This document shows positions 44,273-54,869 of a stretch of DNA of 64,000 nucleotides, piece after piece. Each line of letters opens with the position of its first letter. The stretch's first letter is position 1. Source of the stretch: Rhizobacter koreensis (GTDB lineage Bacteria > Pseudomonadota > Gammaproteobacteria > Burkholderiales > Burkholderiaceae_C); the NCBI RefSeq assembly GCF_013366375.1, contig NZ_JABWMJ010000003.1:478925-542924 (forward strand), in the 5' to 3' direction. A program made the position numbers and the translations under genes. Below the pieces are notes generated by a model, which did not search any database, was not told where the DNA came from, and saw nothing but the letters and a program-made list of their open reading frames with translations.

Positions 44273-45373
44273 ATGAGCGTGCCGATGCGCGACGACAACG
44301 ACGCTGCGGCCTTGCGCGCGCGCCATGCCGGCGTCACCCTGCCGAGTGAATTCGGCGCCGGCCCGAGCGCGCCGGCGACGCCGCGCCGCGCGCCGTCGCG
44401 CACGCCGGCGGCGGCGTTCGACGTGTGCCACGTCGGCGTCGTCCTGCGCGCGGTGCTGTTCGTGCACGGCGTGGTCGCGATCGGCACCGTGTTCGGTGCG
44501 CCCAGCGTCGACGCCTGGCTCGGCCGCGTCGCGATCGGCGCGAGCGTGGCGCTGCCCGCACTGGTCTTGTGGCTGCTCGTCGTCTGTGCGTGCAGGAACC
44601 TGCTCGCGCGCCTTACGATGGCGCTGCAATGGAGCGCGGTGATCGTGCTCGGGGCGGCGAGCGCGGGCGCGGCCGCACTGCTCGCGCTGTCGCTGCACGG
44701 CGAGGCGGCGTTCGAGTGGACCGGCCCTGCGCTCGCCGGCGGCGCGGTCGCGGCGGCGATCTTCGCGTGGCTCGACCTGCGCGCGAAGGCCCAGTTCCCG
44801 GCCGACACCACCGCGCGCCTCGCGGAGCTGCAGTCGCGCATCCGCCCGCATTTCCTGTTCAACACGCTGAACACCGCGCTCACGCTGGTGCGCCTCGACC
44901 CGGCGCGCGCCGAGGGTGTTCTGGAAGATCTCGCCGAGCTGTTCCGGGTCGCGATCAGCGACAACGCCGAGTCGGTCACGCTCGACGAAGAGGTCGCGCT
45001 CGCGCAGCGCTACCTCGACATCGAGCAGGTCCGCTTCGGCAGTCGCCTGCACGTGAACTGGGAACTCGACCCCGAGGCGGGGCGGGCGCGGGTGCCTCCG
45101 CTCCTCCTGCAACCGCTCGTCGAGAACGCGGTCCGCCATGGCATCGAGCCTTCGCCCGATGGCGGCGTGATCCGCATCCGCACGCGCGTCAAGCTCGGCC
45201 GGGCGGTCGTCTCGATCGCCAACAGCGTGCCGGACGAGGCGTCGCGTCCGGGCAGCGGGATGGCGCTCAAGAACGTGAAGGAGCGACTGCGCCTCCTGCA
45301 CGACGTCGCCGCCCAGTTCGAGACCCGTCGCGACTTCGACGTGTTCCGGGTCCAGATCGTGGTTCCGCTGTGA
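44273..45373 (+). CDS. Sensor histidine kinase, LytS/AlgZ (FimS) type
   Basis: A 366-residue membrane kinase. The N-terminal ~150 residues hold about four hydrophobic helices with no periplasmic sensor. The kinase part has the His_kinase motif [20 protein letters not shown] (about residue 196) and a GHKL ATP-binding domain ([17 protein letters not shown]). It pairs with the LytTR-type regulator downstream (58 bp). The order argH-sensor-LytTR regulator-hem genes matches the AlgZ/AlgR locus of pseudomonads, where the pair controls twitching motility and exopolysaccharide; that role here is inference. Confidence 0.88.
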   Translation: MSVPMRDDNDAAALRARHAGVTLPSEFGAGPSAPATPRRAPSRTPAAAFDVCHVGVVLRAVLFVHGVVAIGTVFGAPSVDAWLGRVAIGASVALPALVLWLLVVCACRNLLARLTMALQWSAVIVLGAASAGAAALLALSLHGEAAFEWTGPALAGGAVAAAIFAWLDLRAKAQFPADTTARLAELQSRIRPHFLFNTLNTALTLVRLDPARAEGVLEDLAELFRVAISDNAESVTLDEEVALAQRYLDIEQVRFGSRLHVNWELDPEAGRARVPPLLLQPLVENAVRHGIEPSPDGGVIRIRTRVKLGRAVVSIANSVPDEASRPGSGMALKNVKERLRLLHDVAAQFETRRDFDVFRVQIVVPL

Positions 45374-45431
45374 AGCGCGCTCCACGTCCCTCCATCCAGC
45401 GCCATCTCAGCGCCGACCTCCTGATGCCGTT

Positions 45432-46235
45432 ATGAACTCATCGAACCTGATCGCTCCCGGCACGCTCCGCGTGCTCGTCGTCGACGACGAGGAACTCGCC
45501 CGACTGCGCCTGCGCAGCCTCATCGACGAGTGCGACGACCCGCGTGCCGCGGTCGTCGGCGAGGCCGCCAATGCCGCACAGGCGCTGGTCTGGCTCGCCA
45601 CCCAGCGCTGCGACGTGATGCTGCTCGACATCCAGATGCCGGGCCGCGACGGCACCCAGCTCGCCGCCGAGCTGCGCATGCGCGACGATGCGCCGGCGGT
45701 GATCTTCGTCACCGCGCACCCGCAGCACGCGCTCAAGGCATTCGATCTCGAGGCGGTCGACTACCTCACCAAGCCGGTCAAGCGCGAGCGCCTCAACGCG
45801 GCGCTGCGCCGTGCCGCGCGCGCGATCGCGATGGGCTCGAACGCCGCGGCGGCGCCCGCCGCGCCGGCGGAGGACGAGCCGGTCATCATCGTCACCGACC
45901 GCGGCCGCATCGTGCGGGTGCCGGTGAGCGAGGTGCTCTACCTCAAGGCCGAGCTCAAGTACGTGACGCTGCGCACCGCCGAGCACACCCACGTGCTCGA
46001 CGAGTCGCTGGCCGAACTCGAAGAGCGCCTCGGCGACCGCTTCATCCGCATCCATCGCAACGCGCTGGTCGCGCGCCGCGCGGTGCGCACGCTCGAACGC
46101 CGCGTGCTGCCGGGCGAGCTCGACGAAGGCAGCGAAGCCTGGGCGGTCGCGGTCGAGCCGGTCGGCGAATGGCTCGCGGTGTCGCGCCGCCAGGTCGCGG
46201 CGGTGCGCGAGGCGCTCGTCAGCGTGATCAGCTGA
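45432..46235 (+). CDS. LytTR-type response regulator (AlgR-like)
   Basis: A 267-residue regulator with a CheY-like receiver (VLVVDDEELARLRLRSLIDE, phosphoacceptor Asp in VMLLDIQMPGRDG, and DLEAVDYLTKPVKRERL) and a C-terminal LytTR DNA-binding domain (EVLYLKAELKYVTLRTAEHT, FIRIHRNALVARRAV). It acts with the upstream sensor kinase. The gene is convergent with ppc, 7 bp between the stops. Confidence 0.92.
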   Translation: MNSSNLIAPGTLRVLVVDDEELARLRLRSLIDECDDPRAAVVGEAANAAQALVWLATQRCDVMLLDIQMPGRDGTQLAAELRMRDDAPAVIFVTAHPQHALKAFDLEAVDYLTKPVKRERLNAALRRAARAIAMGSNAAAAPAAPAEDEPVIIVTDRGRIVRVPVSEVLYLKAELKYVTLRTAEHTHVLDESLAELEERLGDRFIRIHRNALVARRAVRTLERRVLPGELDEGSEAWAVAVEPVGEWLAVSRRQVAAVREALVSVIS

Positions 46236-46242
46236 GCGTCGC

Positions 46243-49086
46243 TCAGCCGGTGTTGCGCAGGCCCGCCGCGAGGCCGTTGATCGACTGGTGGATGCCCTGG
46301 CGCACGCGCTCGTCCGCGGCGTCCGCCGGCCCTGCCTTGCGGTAGCGCCGCATCAGCTCGACCTGCAGGTGGTTGAGCGGGTCGAGGTACGGAAAGCGGT
46401 GCTCGATCGAGCGCGCCAGCGCCGGATTCGCCGCCAGGCGCTCGTCCGCGCCGGTGATCGCGGCGAGCGCGTCCCGCGTGCGCTGCCACTCGGCCTCGAT
46501 GCGGCCGAAGATGCGCCGGCCGAGCGCGCGGTCCTCCACCAGCGCGGCGTAGCGCGCCGCGATGCCGAGGTCGCTCTTGGCGAGCACCATGTCGAGGTTC
46601 GACAGGAACGCCGCGAAGAACGGCCAGCGCTCGTTCATGCGCGACAAGAGCGTCATCCGCTCGGTTCGGTCGCCCGCCGCCACGAAGGCTTCGACCGCCG
46701 AACCGAAGCCGTACCAGCCCGGCAGCCCGATCCGGCACTGGCCCCAGCTGAACGACCACGGAATCGCGCGCAGGTCCTCGATCGAACGCTGCGGGCGACC
46801 CGGCTTCGGTCGCGCCGCCGGGCGTGAGCCGATGTTGAGCTCGGCGATCTCGCGGATCGGCGTCGCGCTGAAGAAGAAGTCCTCGAAGCCCGGCGTCTCG
46901 TAGACCAGGCCGCGATAGGCCGCCATGCTCGCCTCGCTGAGCGCCGAGGCGGCGTCGACGAAGCGGCGCGGCGCCGCGTGCGCGCGTTCGAGCAAGGTCG
47001 CCTCGAGCGTCGCCGAAACCAGCGTCTCGAGGTTGCGCCGGCCGATCTGCGGGTGCGCGTACTTCGACGCGATCACCTCGCCCTGCTCGGTGAGGCGGAT
47101 CTGCCCGTTGACCGTTCCGGGCGGCTGCGCGCGGATCGCCTGGTAGCTCGGGCCGCCCCCGCGCCCGACGGTGCCGCCGCGGCCGTGGAAGAGGCGCAGG
47201 CCGATGCCGTGACTCGCGCGCAAGGCGTCGAACAGGTCGACCAGCGCGATCTCGGCGCGATAGAGCTCCCAGGTGCTCGTGAATGCCCCGCCGTCCTTGT
47301 TGGAGTCGCTGTAGCCGAGCATCACGTCCTGCACCGCTGGCCCGCCGCCGGCGCCCGAGCGCGCCATCATCTCGGTGATGCCGGGCAGCGCGTAGAACGC
47401 GCGCATGATGACCGGCGCTTCGCGCAAGTCGCCGATCGTCTCGAACAGCGGCGACACCACGAGCTCGGTGCGCGCGTCGGCGTCGAGCGTGCGGTGCACC
47501 AGGCCGGCCTCCTTCAGCAGCACCAGCACCTCGAGCAGGTCGCTCGCGGCTTCGGTGTGCGAAATGATCGCGTGGCGCAGTGCCTCGGGCCCGAAGCGCT
47601 CGCGCATCGCGGCGGCCATCTCGAACACGGCGATCTCGTCGCGGCAGGCCTCGCTGTACGCGTCGGCGCGCGCGCTCGGCACGACGCGCAGCGGGCGGGC
47701 GTCGTTCAGCACCTGCATCAGTACCCGGCAGCGCGCGGCTTCGTCGAGCCCTGCGTAGTCGGCCTCGATGCGCGCGACCTTCAGGAGCTCGGCGACGGCA
47801 GCCTCGTGCTTGTCGGAGCTCTGGCGCAGATCGACCGTCGCGAGGTGGAATCCGAACACCTGCACCGCACGGATCAGTGGCTTCAGACGCAGCTCGAGCA
47901 GCGCCGCGCCATGGTGCGCGAGCAGCGACGCCTCGACCGTGCGCAGATCGCCCAGGAACTCGGCGGCGCTGCGATACGGATCGTCCGGCGCGACGGCGTG
48001 GCGCAGCGCCTCGGCGCCGGTGAGTGCCTGCAGCGTGGCCGCCAGGCGCGCGTAGACGCCGATCAGCGCGCGCCGGTACGGCTCGTCGGCGCGGTGCGTG
48101 CTCGGATCGCGCGAGCGTTCGGCCAGCGCGGCGAGCTCCGGCGTCACGCCCACCAGCGCCGCCGACATCGAGAGCTCCGCGCCGAGCTCGTGCACCTGCG
48201 TGAGGTAGTGGCGCAGCGCGGTCTCGCTCTGCCGCTCGAGCGCGCGCTCCAGCGTCGCGGCGCCGACGAACGGGTTGCCGTCGCGGTCGCCACCGATCCA
48301 GTTGCCCATGCGCAGGAAGTCGCCCACCGCGTGGCCCGGCAGCGCCGCCTCGACGTCGCGATAGAGCAGCGGAATCTGGGTCAGGAAGGTCGAGCGGTAG
48401 TAGCCGAGCGCGTTCTCGATCTCGTCGTCGACCGTCAGCTTGGCGGTGCGCAGCATCCGGGTCTGCCAGAGCTGCGTGACGCGCGCACGCAGCAGGGCGT
48501 CGCTGTCGGCGATCTCCTTGGGCGTCATGCGCTCGTGGCGCGCACCGAGCAGGCGCGCGATCGACCACTCGGCGTCGAGGATGCTTTTTCTCTGCACCTC
48601 GGTCGGGTGGGCGGTGAGCACCGGCGAGATCCAGGCGCGCTGCAGCATGTCGGCGATCGTCGCCGGCTCGACGCCCGCGCTCGCCAGGCGCGCGAACGCC
48701 TTGGCGAGCGAGCCGTCCTGCAGCCGCCCGTGCTGCTCGTGGAACGCGCGGCGCCGCAGCCGGTGCCGGTCTTCCGCGATGTTGGCGAGATGCGAGAAGT
48801 AGCTGAACGCGCGGATGACGCGCACCGTCTCGTCGCCGCTCAGGCGCTTGAGCAGGCGGTCGAGCTCGCGGCCGGCGGCGGCGTCGGCACGCCCGCGGTC
48901 GCGCACCGCGAGCTGGCGGATGCGCTCGACGAGCTCGTAGGCGGCGTCGCCTTCCTGCTCGCGGATCACGTCGCCGAGGATGCGGCCGAGCAGCCGGGTG
49001 TCGTCGATCAGCGGCTGGTTCTTGTCGAGCGCGGCACGCGCGGCGGCGTCGCTTCGGAGCGATCGCCGGGAGGAGGCTGCATTCAT
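46243..49086 (-). CDS. ppc: Phosphoenolpyruvate carboxylase
   Basis: A 947-residue enzyme that makes oxaloacetate from PEP and bicarbonate. The catalytic motifs [12 protein letters not shown] (His), [10 protein letters not shown] and [14 protein letters not shown] are present, and the C-terminus ends in the conserved RNTG. The start at 49086 ([20 protein letters not shown]) is set by family length; the frame runs on to 50895 only as the complement of hemC and hemD. It is divergent from hemC with 105 bp between the starts. Confidence 0.97.
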   Translation of the reverse strand: MNAASSRRSLRSDAAARAALDKNQPLIDDTRLLGRILGDVIREQEGDAAYELVERIRQLAVRDRGRADAAAGRELDRLLKRLSGDETVRVIRAFSYFSHLANIAEDRHRLRRRAFHEQHGRLQDGSLAKAFARLASAGVEPATIADMLQRAWISPVLTAHPTEVQRKSILDAEWSIARLLGARHERMTPKEIADSDALLRARVTQLWQTRMLRTAKLTVDDEIENALGYYRSTFLTQIPLLYRDVEAALPGHAVGDFLRMGNWIGGDRDGNPFVGAATLERALERQSETALRHYLTQVHELGAELSMSAALVGVTPELAALAERSRDPSTHRADEPYRRALIGVYARLAATLQALTGAEALRHAVAPDDPYRSAAEFLGDLRTVEASLLAHHGAALLELRLKPLIRAVQVFGFHLATVDLRQSSDKHEAAVAELLKVARIEADYAGLDEAARCRVLMQVLNDARPLRVVPSARADAYSEACRDEIAVFEMAAAMRERFGPEALRHAIISHTEAASDLLEVLVLLKEAGLVHRTLDADARTELVVSPLFETIGDLREAPVIMRAFYALPGITEMMARSGAGGGPAVQDVMLGYSDSNKDGGAFTSTWELYRAEIALVDLFDALRASHGIGLRLFHGRGGTVGRGGGPSYQAIRAQPPGTVNGQIRLTEQGEVIASKYAHPQIGRRNLETLVSATLEATLLERAHAAPRRFVDAASALSEASMAAYRGLVYETPGFEDFFFSATPIREIAELNIGSRPAARPKPGRPQRSIEDLRAIPWSFSWGQCRIGLPGWYGFGSAVEAFVAAGDRTERMTLLSRMNERWPFFAAFLSNLDMVLAKSDLGIAARYAALVEDRALGRRIFGRIEAEWQRTRDALAAITGADERLAANPALARSIEHRFPYLDPLNHLQVELMRRYRKAGPADAADERVRQGIHQSINGLAAGLRNTG

Positions 49087-49191
49087 GGGCGAGGACGGGT
49101 CGACGCGGGGTTGTTCGCGGTACGGCACGGTAGCAGCGTGGCGCGAGCGGCGCGCGGTCTGGCTGCCAGCGTGCACTGCTAGCATCGACCG

Positions 49192-50127
49192 ATGCCCGCA
49201 TCGATCGTCATCGCCACCCGCGAGAGCCGCCTGGCCCTCTGGCAGGCCGAGCACGTGCGTGGGCGTCTCGAGGCCATGGGCGAGCAGGTCGAGCTGCTGC
49301 CGATGACGACGCGCGGCGACCAGATCCTCGATCGTTCGCTCGCCAAGGTCGGCGGCAAGGGGCTCTTCGTGAAGGAGCTCGAGACCGCGATCGAGGACGG
49401 CCGTGCGCACCTGGCGGTGCATTCGCTCAAGGACGTGCCGATGACGCTGCCGGCCGGCTTCGAGCTCGCCGCCATTCTCGAGCGCGAGGACCCGCGCGAC
49501 GCTTTCGTCTCCAACGAGCACGCGTCGCTCAATCGTCTTCCCGACGGCGCGGTGGTCGGCACGTCGAGCCTGCGCCGCGTGGTGCAGCTGCTCGCGCTGC
49601 GCCCGGACCTGCACATCGAGCCGCTGCGCGGCAATCTCGACACGCGCCTGCGCAAGCTCGACGACGGCGGCTACGACGCCATCGTGCTCGCCGCCGCGGG
49701 CCTGCAGCGGCTCGGCCTCGAGTCGCGCATCCGCGCCCGCTTCGAGCCCGCCGAAATGCTGCCGGCGGTCGGCCAGGGCGCGCTCGGCATCGAGATCCGG
49801 CGCGACGCGGCCAGCTTGCGCGATCGCGTCGAGGCGCTGACGCATCGGCCGACACAACTGGCCACGCTCGCGGAACGCGCGGTCGCCCGCGTGCTCGGCG
49901 GCAGCTGCAGCACGCCGCTTGCGGCGTACGCGCTCTGGCGCGGCGACGAGCTCGAGCTGGCCGCCGCGCTCGGCGATCCGGTGCGGCAGCAGCGACCGCT
50001 GTTGCGCGTCGCCTCGCGCACGCGCGTCGAGAGCGCCGCCGACGCCGAGCGCTTCGGCGCGAGCGTCGCCGAGGCGCTGGTGGCCCAGGGTGCGGCGAGC
50101 TACCTGAGCTCGGCGGCGGCGGCTTGA
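49192..50127 (+). CDS. hemC: Porphobilinogen deaminase (hydroxymethylbilane synthase)
   Basis: A 311-residue enzyme that polymerises four porphobilinogen units. Motifs: [48 protein letters not shown], and the dipyrromethane-bearing cysteine in [12 protein letters not shown] (about residue 239). First gene of the hemC-D-X-Y run. Confidence 0.98.
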   Translation: MPASIVIATRESRLALWQAEHVRGRLEAMGEQVELLPMTTRGDQILDRSLAKVGGKGLFVKELETAIEDGRAHLAVHSLKDVPMTLPAGFELAAILEREDPRDAFVSNEHASLNRLPDGAVVGTSSLRRVVQLLALRPDLHIEPLRGNLDTRLRKLDDGGYDAIVLAAAGLQRLGLESRIRARFEPAEMLPAVGQGALGIEIRRDAASLRDRVEALTHRPTQLATLAERAVARVLGGSCSTPLAAYALWRGDELELAAALGDPVRQQRPLLRVASRTRVESAADAERFGASVAEALVAQGAASYLSSAAAA

Positions 50128-50143
50128 CGCCTCGCGCGCGGCC

Positions 50144-50917
50144 GTGAGCGCGCCGCCGCGCGTGATCGTCACCCGGCCCGAGCCGCAGGCGACGCGCTGG
50201 GTCGAAAGCCTCGCCCGGCACGGCGTCGACGCGGTCGGGCTGCCGCTGATCGCGATCGGCGACGCGCCCGACGCTGCCGCGATCGAGAGCGCGTGGCGTT
50301 CGCTCCCCGGTCGCCGCCTCGTGATGTTCGTGAGCCCGACCGCGGTCGACCGCTTCTTCGCGGCGCGGCCGACCGACGTGACTTGGCCGGCAGTCACGAG
50401 CGCGGCGTCGCCCGGCCCCGGCACGTCGCGCGTGCTGCTCGCGTGCGGCGTGCCGGCCGAAGCGATCGTCGAGCCGCCGGCGGATGCCGCGCAGTTCGAC
50501 TCGGAAGCGCTCTGGCCGCTGCTCGCGAGCCTCGACTGGCGCGACGCCGGCGTGCTGATCGTGCGCGGCGAGCGCGGCCGCGACTGGCTCGCCTCGCGCC
50601 TCGGCGACGCCGGTGCCCGCGTGGACGGGATCGTCGCGTACCGGCGCCTCGCGCCAACGTTCGACCCGGCACAGCAGCACACGCTTGCCGCTGCGGTCGC
50701 CGCGCCGGCGCACCACGCCTGGCTGTTCTCGAGCTCGGAGAGCATCGACAACCTCGTCGGATGCGCGCCCGAGGCCGCCGGTGCGGCCGCGACCGCGATC
50801 GCGACGCACCCGCGCATCGCCGCCCGCGCGCGCGCCGCCAACTTCGGCCGGGTGGTCGAGACGCGGCCCACCCTGGCCGACGTGGTCGCCTGCATACAAT
50901 CCCTGAGCCGTGACTGA
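50144..50917 (+). CDS. hemD: Uroporphyrinogen-III synthase
   Basis: A 257-residue enzyme that closes hydroxymethylbilane into uroporphyrinogen III. It begins [20 protein letters not shown] and contains [20 protein letters not shown] and the C-terminal [14 protein letters not shown]. HemD proteins are poorly conserved, but this one and its position after hemC are clear. It uses a GTG start at 50144 and overlaps hemX by 8 bp. Confidence 0.93.
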   Translation: MSAPPRVIVTRPEPQATRWVESLARHGVDAVGLPLIAIGDAPDAAAIESAWRSLPGRRLVMFVSPTAVDRFFAARPTDVTWPAVTSAASPGPGTSRVLLACGVPAEAIVEPPADAAQFDSEALWPLLASLDWRDAGVLIVRGERGRDWLASRLGDAGARVDGIVAYRRLAPTFDPAQQHTLAAAVAAPAHHAWLFSSSESIDNLVGCAPEAAGAAATAIATHPRIAARARAANFGRVVETRPTLADVVACIQSLSRD

Positions 50918-52007
50918 CCCAGCGCCCATCGTCGACACCCCCCAGGTCGTCGTCGCGCGCGAGCCCGGCGTCGCCGCCGGCCCGGCCTCGGCGAACTGGC
51001 GCCGCATCGGGGTCGCGGTGATCGCGGTGGCGTTGCTCGGCAGCGTCTTCCTGGCCTGGCGCGCCGACCAGCGCATGCGCAACGTCGAGCGCGAGCTCGT
51101 CAAGCGCCAGCACGACGCCGACACCCGGATTGCCGAGGCGGCCGTGCTCGCCCGGCAGGCGCAGGACAGCGTGCGCGACGCCGCTGCCAAGGTCGCGCTG
51201 CTGCAGGCGCGCGTCGACGAGGTCGCGGTGCAGCGCGGTCAGTTCGAGGAGCTGATCCAGTCGCTCGCGCGCTCGCGTGACGAGAACGTCGCGGTCGACA
51301 TCGATGCCGCGGTCCGCGTCGCCCTGCAGCAGAGCGCGCTCACCGGCAGCCTCGAGCCGCTGGTCGCCACGCTGCGCCAGAGCGACGAGCGCCTCGCGCG
51401 CATCAACCAGCCGCGCCTCGACCCGGTACGGCGGGCGATCGCGCGCGACCTCGAACGCGTGCGCGGCGTGAGCCTCGCGGACGTGCCGTCGCTGGTCGCC
51501 AAGCTCGACGAGGTGACGCGGCTCGTCGACGATTTGCCGCTGCTCTCGGCCAGCGCACGCGCCGAGCCGGCGCGGCGCGCCACGGCCGTCGCGGCGCCCG
51601 CGAGCGCGGCGTCGGCGCCGGCCTGGTTCGGCGCGCGCCAGGTCGACGCGGTGTGGAGCTTCGTCGTCGACCACATCTGGAACGAGGCGAAGTCGCTGGT
51701 GCGCGTGACGCGCATCGAGCGCCCCGAAGGCATGCTGGTGGCGCCCGACCAGTCGTTCTTCCTGCGCGAGAACCTGAAGCTGCGCCTGCTCAACGCGCGG
51801 CTCGCGTTGCTGAGCCGACAGTTCGACACCGCGCAGGGCGACCTGCAGACGGTACGGGGCGCGCTGGACCGCTACTTCGACCGCAGCGCGCGGCGCACCC
51901 AGCATGCGGCCGACCTGCTGCAGCAGGTGGCGCAGCACGCGCGCCAGGTCAACCTGCCGCGCCCTGACGAGACCCTCGCCGCGCTGGCCACCGCCGGCGT
52001 GCGCTGA
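50910..52007 (+). CDS. hemX: HemX-type membrane protein
   Basis: A 365-residue protein with one membrane helix near the N-terminus ([20 protein letters not shown]) and a long periplasmic domain. A coiled coil follows the helix ([20 protein letters not shown]), and the C-terminal part has [20 protein letters not shown], a typical HemX block. It uses a GTG start inside hemD. HemX family proteins were once annotated as uroporphyrin methylases, but this one has no SAM site; its role is unknown. Confidence 0.92.
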   Translation: MTDPAPIVDTPQVVVAREPGVAAGPASANWRRIGVAVIAVALLGSVFLAWRADQRMRNVERELVKRQHDADTRIAEAAVLARQAQDSVRDAAAKVALLQARVDEVAVQRGQFEELIQSLARSRDENVAVDIDAAVRVALQQSALTGSLEPLVATLRQSDERLARINQPRLDPVRRAIARDLERVRGVSLADVPSLVAKLDEVTRLVDDLPLLSASARAEPARRATAVAAPASAASAPAWFGARQVDAVWSFVVDHIWNEAKSLVRVTRIERPEGMLVAPDQSFFLRENLKLRLLNARLALLSRQFDTAQGDLQTVRGALDRYFDRSARRTQHAADLLQQVAQHARQVNLPRPDETLAALATAGVR

Positions 52008-52025
52008 CCGCCGAGCGCGCGCCGC

Positions 52026-53273
52026 ATGCGACCGATCATCTGGTTCGTGCTGCTGTTCGTCGTCGCGGTGGTCGCCGCGACCACGCTCGGCGCGAACGAC
52101 GGCCTCGTCACCTTCTACTGGAACGGCTGGCGCCTCGACGTCTCGCTCAACCTGTTCCTGTTCCTGCTGGTCGGCACCTGCTTCGTGCTGGTCACCGTGA
52201 TCCAGGGCATCGACAGCCTCGTCGGCCTGCCGCGGCGGGCACGCGAGTGGCGCGTCGCGCGCCGCGATCGCACCGCGCAGGCGGCGCTGCGCGACGCCCT
52301 CGCCCAATACTTCGGCGGGCGCTACACGCGAGCCCAGAAGGCGGCGCAGCGCGCGCTCGCGATCCAGGCCGACACGCCCGAGATCGCGCAGGACAACGAG
52401 TTCACCGTGCTGGCCCACCTGCTCGCCGCGGGCAGCGCGCACCGCCTGCAGAACCGCGAGTTCCGCGACGCCGCGCTGCGCCAGGCGCTCGAGCTCGCGC
52501 GCCGCACCGCGTCCGCGCGCTCGGCCGAGGAGGGCGCGCGCCTGCTCGCGGCTGAATGGGCGCTCGACGATCGCGACGCGAACCGCGCGATGGAGCTGCT
52601 CGACGAGCTGCCGCAGGGCGTCGCCCGGCGCACCCACGCGCTGCGTCTGAAGCTGCAGGCGGCACGCCTCGGCCGGCGTCCGCAGGATGCGCTGCGCACC
52701 GCACGTCTCCTGGTCAAGCACGGCGCGTTCTCGCACGGCGCGGCGGTCGGGCTGCTGCGCTCGCTGGCGTCCGAGTCGCTCGACGTCGCGCACGACGCCG
52801 ACCAGCTGCGCCGCATCTGGGGCCTGTTCGACGCCGCCGATCGGCGCGATCCGTTCATCGCTGCGCGTGGGGCCACGCGTGCCGCCGACCTCGGCGCCTG
52901 CGAGGACGGTCGCGCCTGGGTGCGCCCGCTCTGGGATCAGCTCGACGAGCTCGGCTGGGACGAGCGCTGCGTGATCGCCGGTGCGGTGGTCGCGTGCGTG
53001 GCGGGCTTGCCGCTCGACTGGCTGCCGCGCCTCGAGACGGCTGCGCAGCAGTTCCCGAACGACGGCGCCGTGGCCTTCGCGACCGGCTGCGCGTTCGCCG
53101 AGCGCCAGCTGTGGGGCAAGGCGGGCGTGCTGCTCGAGCGGGCGGCTGCGGACGCGCGCCTGCCGAACGCGTTCCGGCGCCACGCGCTGCTCACGCTGGC
53201 CGAGATGGCGGCCCGCGACGGCGACGCGCCGCGCGCCGCACAGCGCTACGAGGCGGCCGCGCGGGTGGGGTGA
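52026..53273 (+). CDS. hemY: HemY-type TPR membrane protein
   Basis: A 415-residue protein with two N-terminal membrane helices (IIWFVLLFVVAVVAATTLGA; LFLFLLVGTCFVLVTVIQGI) and then TPR-like repeats (RYTRAQKAAQRALAIQADTP; YEAAARVG at the end). The start MRPIIWFVL is typical of HemY_N. This protein is not protoporphyrinogen oxidase despite the shared name. It ends the heme operon 29 bp before tRNA-Arg. Confidence 0.93.
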   Translation: MRPIIWFVLLFVVAVVAATTLGANDGLVTFYWNGWRLDVSLNLFLFLLVGTCFVLVTVIQGIDSLVGLPRRAREWRVARRDRTAQAALRDALAQYFGGRYTRAQKAAQRALAIQADTPEIAQDNEFTVLAHLLAAGSAHRLQNREFRDAALRQALELARRTASARSAEEGARLLAAEWALDDRDANRAMELLDELPQGVARRTHALRLKLQAARLGRRPQDALRTARLLVKHGAFSHGAAVGLLRSLASESLDVAHDADQLRRIWGLFDAADRRDPFIAARGATRAADLGACEDGRAWVRPLWDQLDELGWDERCVIAGAVVACVAGLPLDWLPRLETAAQQFPNDGAVAFATGCAFAERQLWGKAGVLLERAAADARLPNAFRRHALLTLAEMAARDGDAPRAAQRYEAAARVG

Positions 53274-53302
53274 CCGCGCAGCCTGCTACAATGCGCAGCG
53301 TT

Positions 53303-53379
53303 GCGGCTGTAGCTCAGCTGGATAGAGTACTTGGCTACGAACCAAGGGGTCGTGGGTTCGATTCCTGCCAGCCGCACCA
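53303..53379 (+). tRNA. tRNA-Arg (anticodon ACG)
   Basis: A 77-base cloverleaf: acceptor GCGGCTG pairs with CAGCCGC, D-arm GCTC...GAGT, anticodon stem CTTGG/CCAAG with loop CTACGAA (ACG), T-arm loop GTTCGATTC and an encoded CCA end. It lies after hemY and before an island integrase of opposite orientation, so its 3' end is the likely attachment site (for example, part of 53355-53379). Confidence 0.98.
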
Positions 53380-53396
53380 ACTTCTGCTAGTGGATC

Positions 53397-53432
53397 AACG
53401 GCTTAGCGATTTCGATCGCTAGGCCGTTTTTC
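53397..53432 (+). terminator. Intrinsic terminator after tRNA-Arg
   Basis: A 14-base stem (53397-53410 with 53415-53428, two mismatched bases inside) with a TTCG loop is followed by a run of T. It would stop the tRNA transcript. The stem also lies 3' of the integrase, and might serve in both directions. Confidence 0.8.
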
Positions 53433-54600
53433 TTTGCTGGGGGATTCTTGGGGGACTGGCATGTCCCTTTCGCCCCTCTTGTTCCTTGCGCAACGTAGCC
53501 AGGCTCTTGTTCCAGCGGCCGTTGTCGCCCTTCACCTTCTCTAGAGCGGCATGAAGCTCGACGATCTGCGCCACGCTGTAGTGGTGGGTCATCGACGGCG
53601 TGCTGTGCCACAGGACGTCTGCGATGGTTCCTTCGGGCACCCCCGCTTCCCGTAGGCGCATGCCAACGGTGTGGCGCAGATCGTGAACGTGCAGGTCACC
53701 GAGGCCGGCTTCCCGACGCGCTCGTTGCCACGCGGTGTTGTTCATCGTCTCGATCCGTCGGAACTGCATCAGAGGAGCGACATCGACGTTCTTCACCCGT
53801 TCGCGGCGGTACACAAAGACGAAGTCCTTGTGCTGGCCCCGTACGGAATCGACGACCGACTGCGCAACGCTGTTGCAGACCAGCACACGTGACCGACGCT
53901 TGCCCTTCACGTGCTGCCTGGGAACTTCGAAGACCGAGACGCCGATCTCAGGAACCTGGATTTCCCATTCCCACCGAAGACTGCAGACCACGTCGTCGCG
54001 CACGCCGGTGTTCAGGGTGAACAACGCCATTCGCGAAAGATGATCAGGCAGTATCGGCAAGAGCGCGCGCTGGTCCGCCCATGAAATGGGCTGTGGCTCT
54101 CGCTGATAGCCGACGAGCGGCAACATCGTGATCCGTGGCGCTTGCTCAAGCCACGTGCGGCCGCTGTCATCCCGCCAGGTCGTCGCCGCCAGATTCAGGA
54201 TCCGACGCACAACGCCGAGGGCGAGATTGACTGTCTTGTGTGACCGTCCGTCGCCCAAGCGCTGGGCGACATAGCGTGCCAAGGTGCCGTCATGAACTTG
54301 ATGCAGTTCGAGTGCTCCGATTGCCGGCATCACGCTTTGCAGTAGGTAGGTTTCGGTGACGATGCTCGCCTTCGACTGGTTGGTCAGCAGGTAGTGCGCC
54401 GCCGCTTCATCAAAAAGACGCGCATGCCGCTCGCCGTGAACGATGACGCTGCGCAACTCGCCCAGCTGCTTGATCAACCACCGCTCTGCTTCCTCAATAC
54501 TTGTGAAGCCACGCTGGCGAAGCCGGGTGTTGCGCCACCACTTGTCGACCTGCCACGTTCCATCACCTCCGGGGTAGACCCCGGGTACTTTTCGGCCCAT
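53419..54600 (-). CDS. Phage/island-type tyrosine recombinase (integrase)
   Basis: A 393-residue integrase. An N-terminal DNA-binding region (WRNTRLRQRGFTSIEEAERW) precedes the core with the catalytic residues: Arg in FTLNTGVRDDVVCSLRWEWE, the HxxR box in LHVHDLRHTVGMRLREAG, and the Tyr in THHYSVAQIVELHAALEKV. It points toward tRNA-Arg (the usual arrangement for a tRNA-targeting integrase), so the element entered at the tRNA 3' end. It overlaps the excisionase-like gene by 127 bp. Confidence 0.95.
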   Translation of the reverse strand: MGRKVPGVYPGGDGTWQVDKWWRNTRLRQRGFTSIEEAERWLIKQLGELRSVIVHGERHARLFDEAAAHYLLTNQSKASIVTETYLLQSVMPAIGALELHQVHDGTLARYVAQRLGDGRSHKTVNLALGVVRRILNLAATTWRDDSGRTWLEQAPRITMLPLVGYQREPQPISWADQRALLPILPDHLSRMALFTLNTGVRDDVVCSLRWEWEIQVPEIGVSVFEVPRQHVKGKRRSRVLVCNSVAQSVVDSVRGQHKDFVFVYRRERVKNVDVAPLMQFRRIETMNNTAWQRARREAGLGDLHVHDLRHTVGMRLREAGVPEGTIADVLWHSTPSMTHHYSVAQIVELHAALEKVKGDNGRWNKSLATLRKEQEGRKGHASPPRIPQQRKTA

Positions 54601-54869
54601 TCAGACACTCCTTTCATGGTTCCGGGCCGTTCATTCCTGCGAGTATTCTGCGCTCGCGGGAGTGCCTGCGCCACGCTGAGGGTCGGGGTCGGTTGTTCCG
54701 CATGGGGCGCCTTGATCGCCTCGAACAGCGCGTCGATCTCCTGACGATCGAAGATCAGGCAAGTGCCTTGGTGAATGGCTCGCAGGCGTGGCCGCCACGC
54801 AGCGTCGAACGTGCGGCGCTTGACGCCGACATACGCGAGCGTTTCGGCGTAGGTCAAGCCTCGCTTCAT
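54474..54869 (-). CDS. Excisionase-like helix-turn-helix protein (probable)
   Basis: A frame of 131 residues. The first ~60 (MKRGLTYAETLAYVGVKRRT, then DRQEIDALFEAIKAPHAEQ) look like a MerR/Xis-type DNA-binding helix-turn-helix. The tail overlaps the start of the integrase in another frame, an arrangement common for xis-int pairs. The call is by position and N-terminal pattern. Confidence 0.55.
   Translation of the reverse strand: MKRGLTYAETLAYVGVKRRTFDAAWRPRLRAIHQGTCLIFDRQEIDALFEAIKAPHAEQPTPTLSVAQALPRAQNTRRNERPGTMKGVSEWAEKYPGSTPEVMERGRSTSGGATPGFASVASQVLRKQSGG

Noticed and set aside
49087..50895. The ppc frame stays open far upstream, suggesting a 1550-residue protein.
   Set aside because: The extension is only the complement of hemC and hemD; ppc ends its family similarity at the ATG at 49086.
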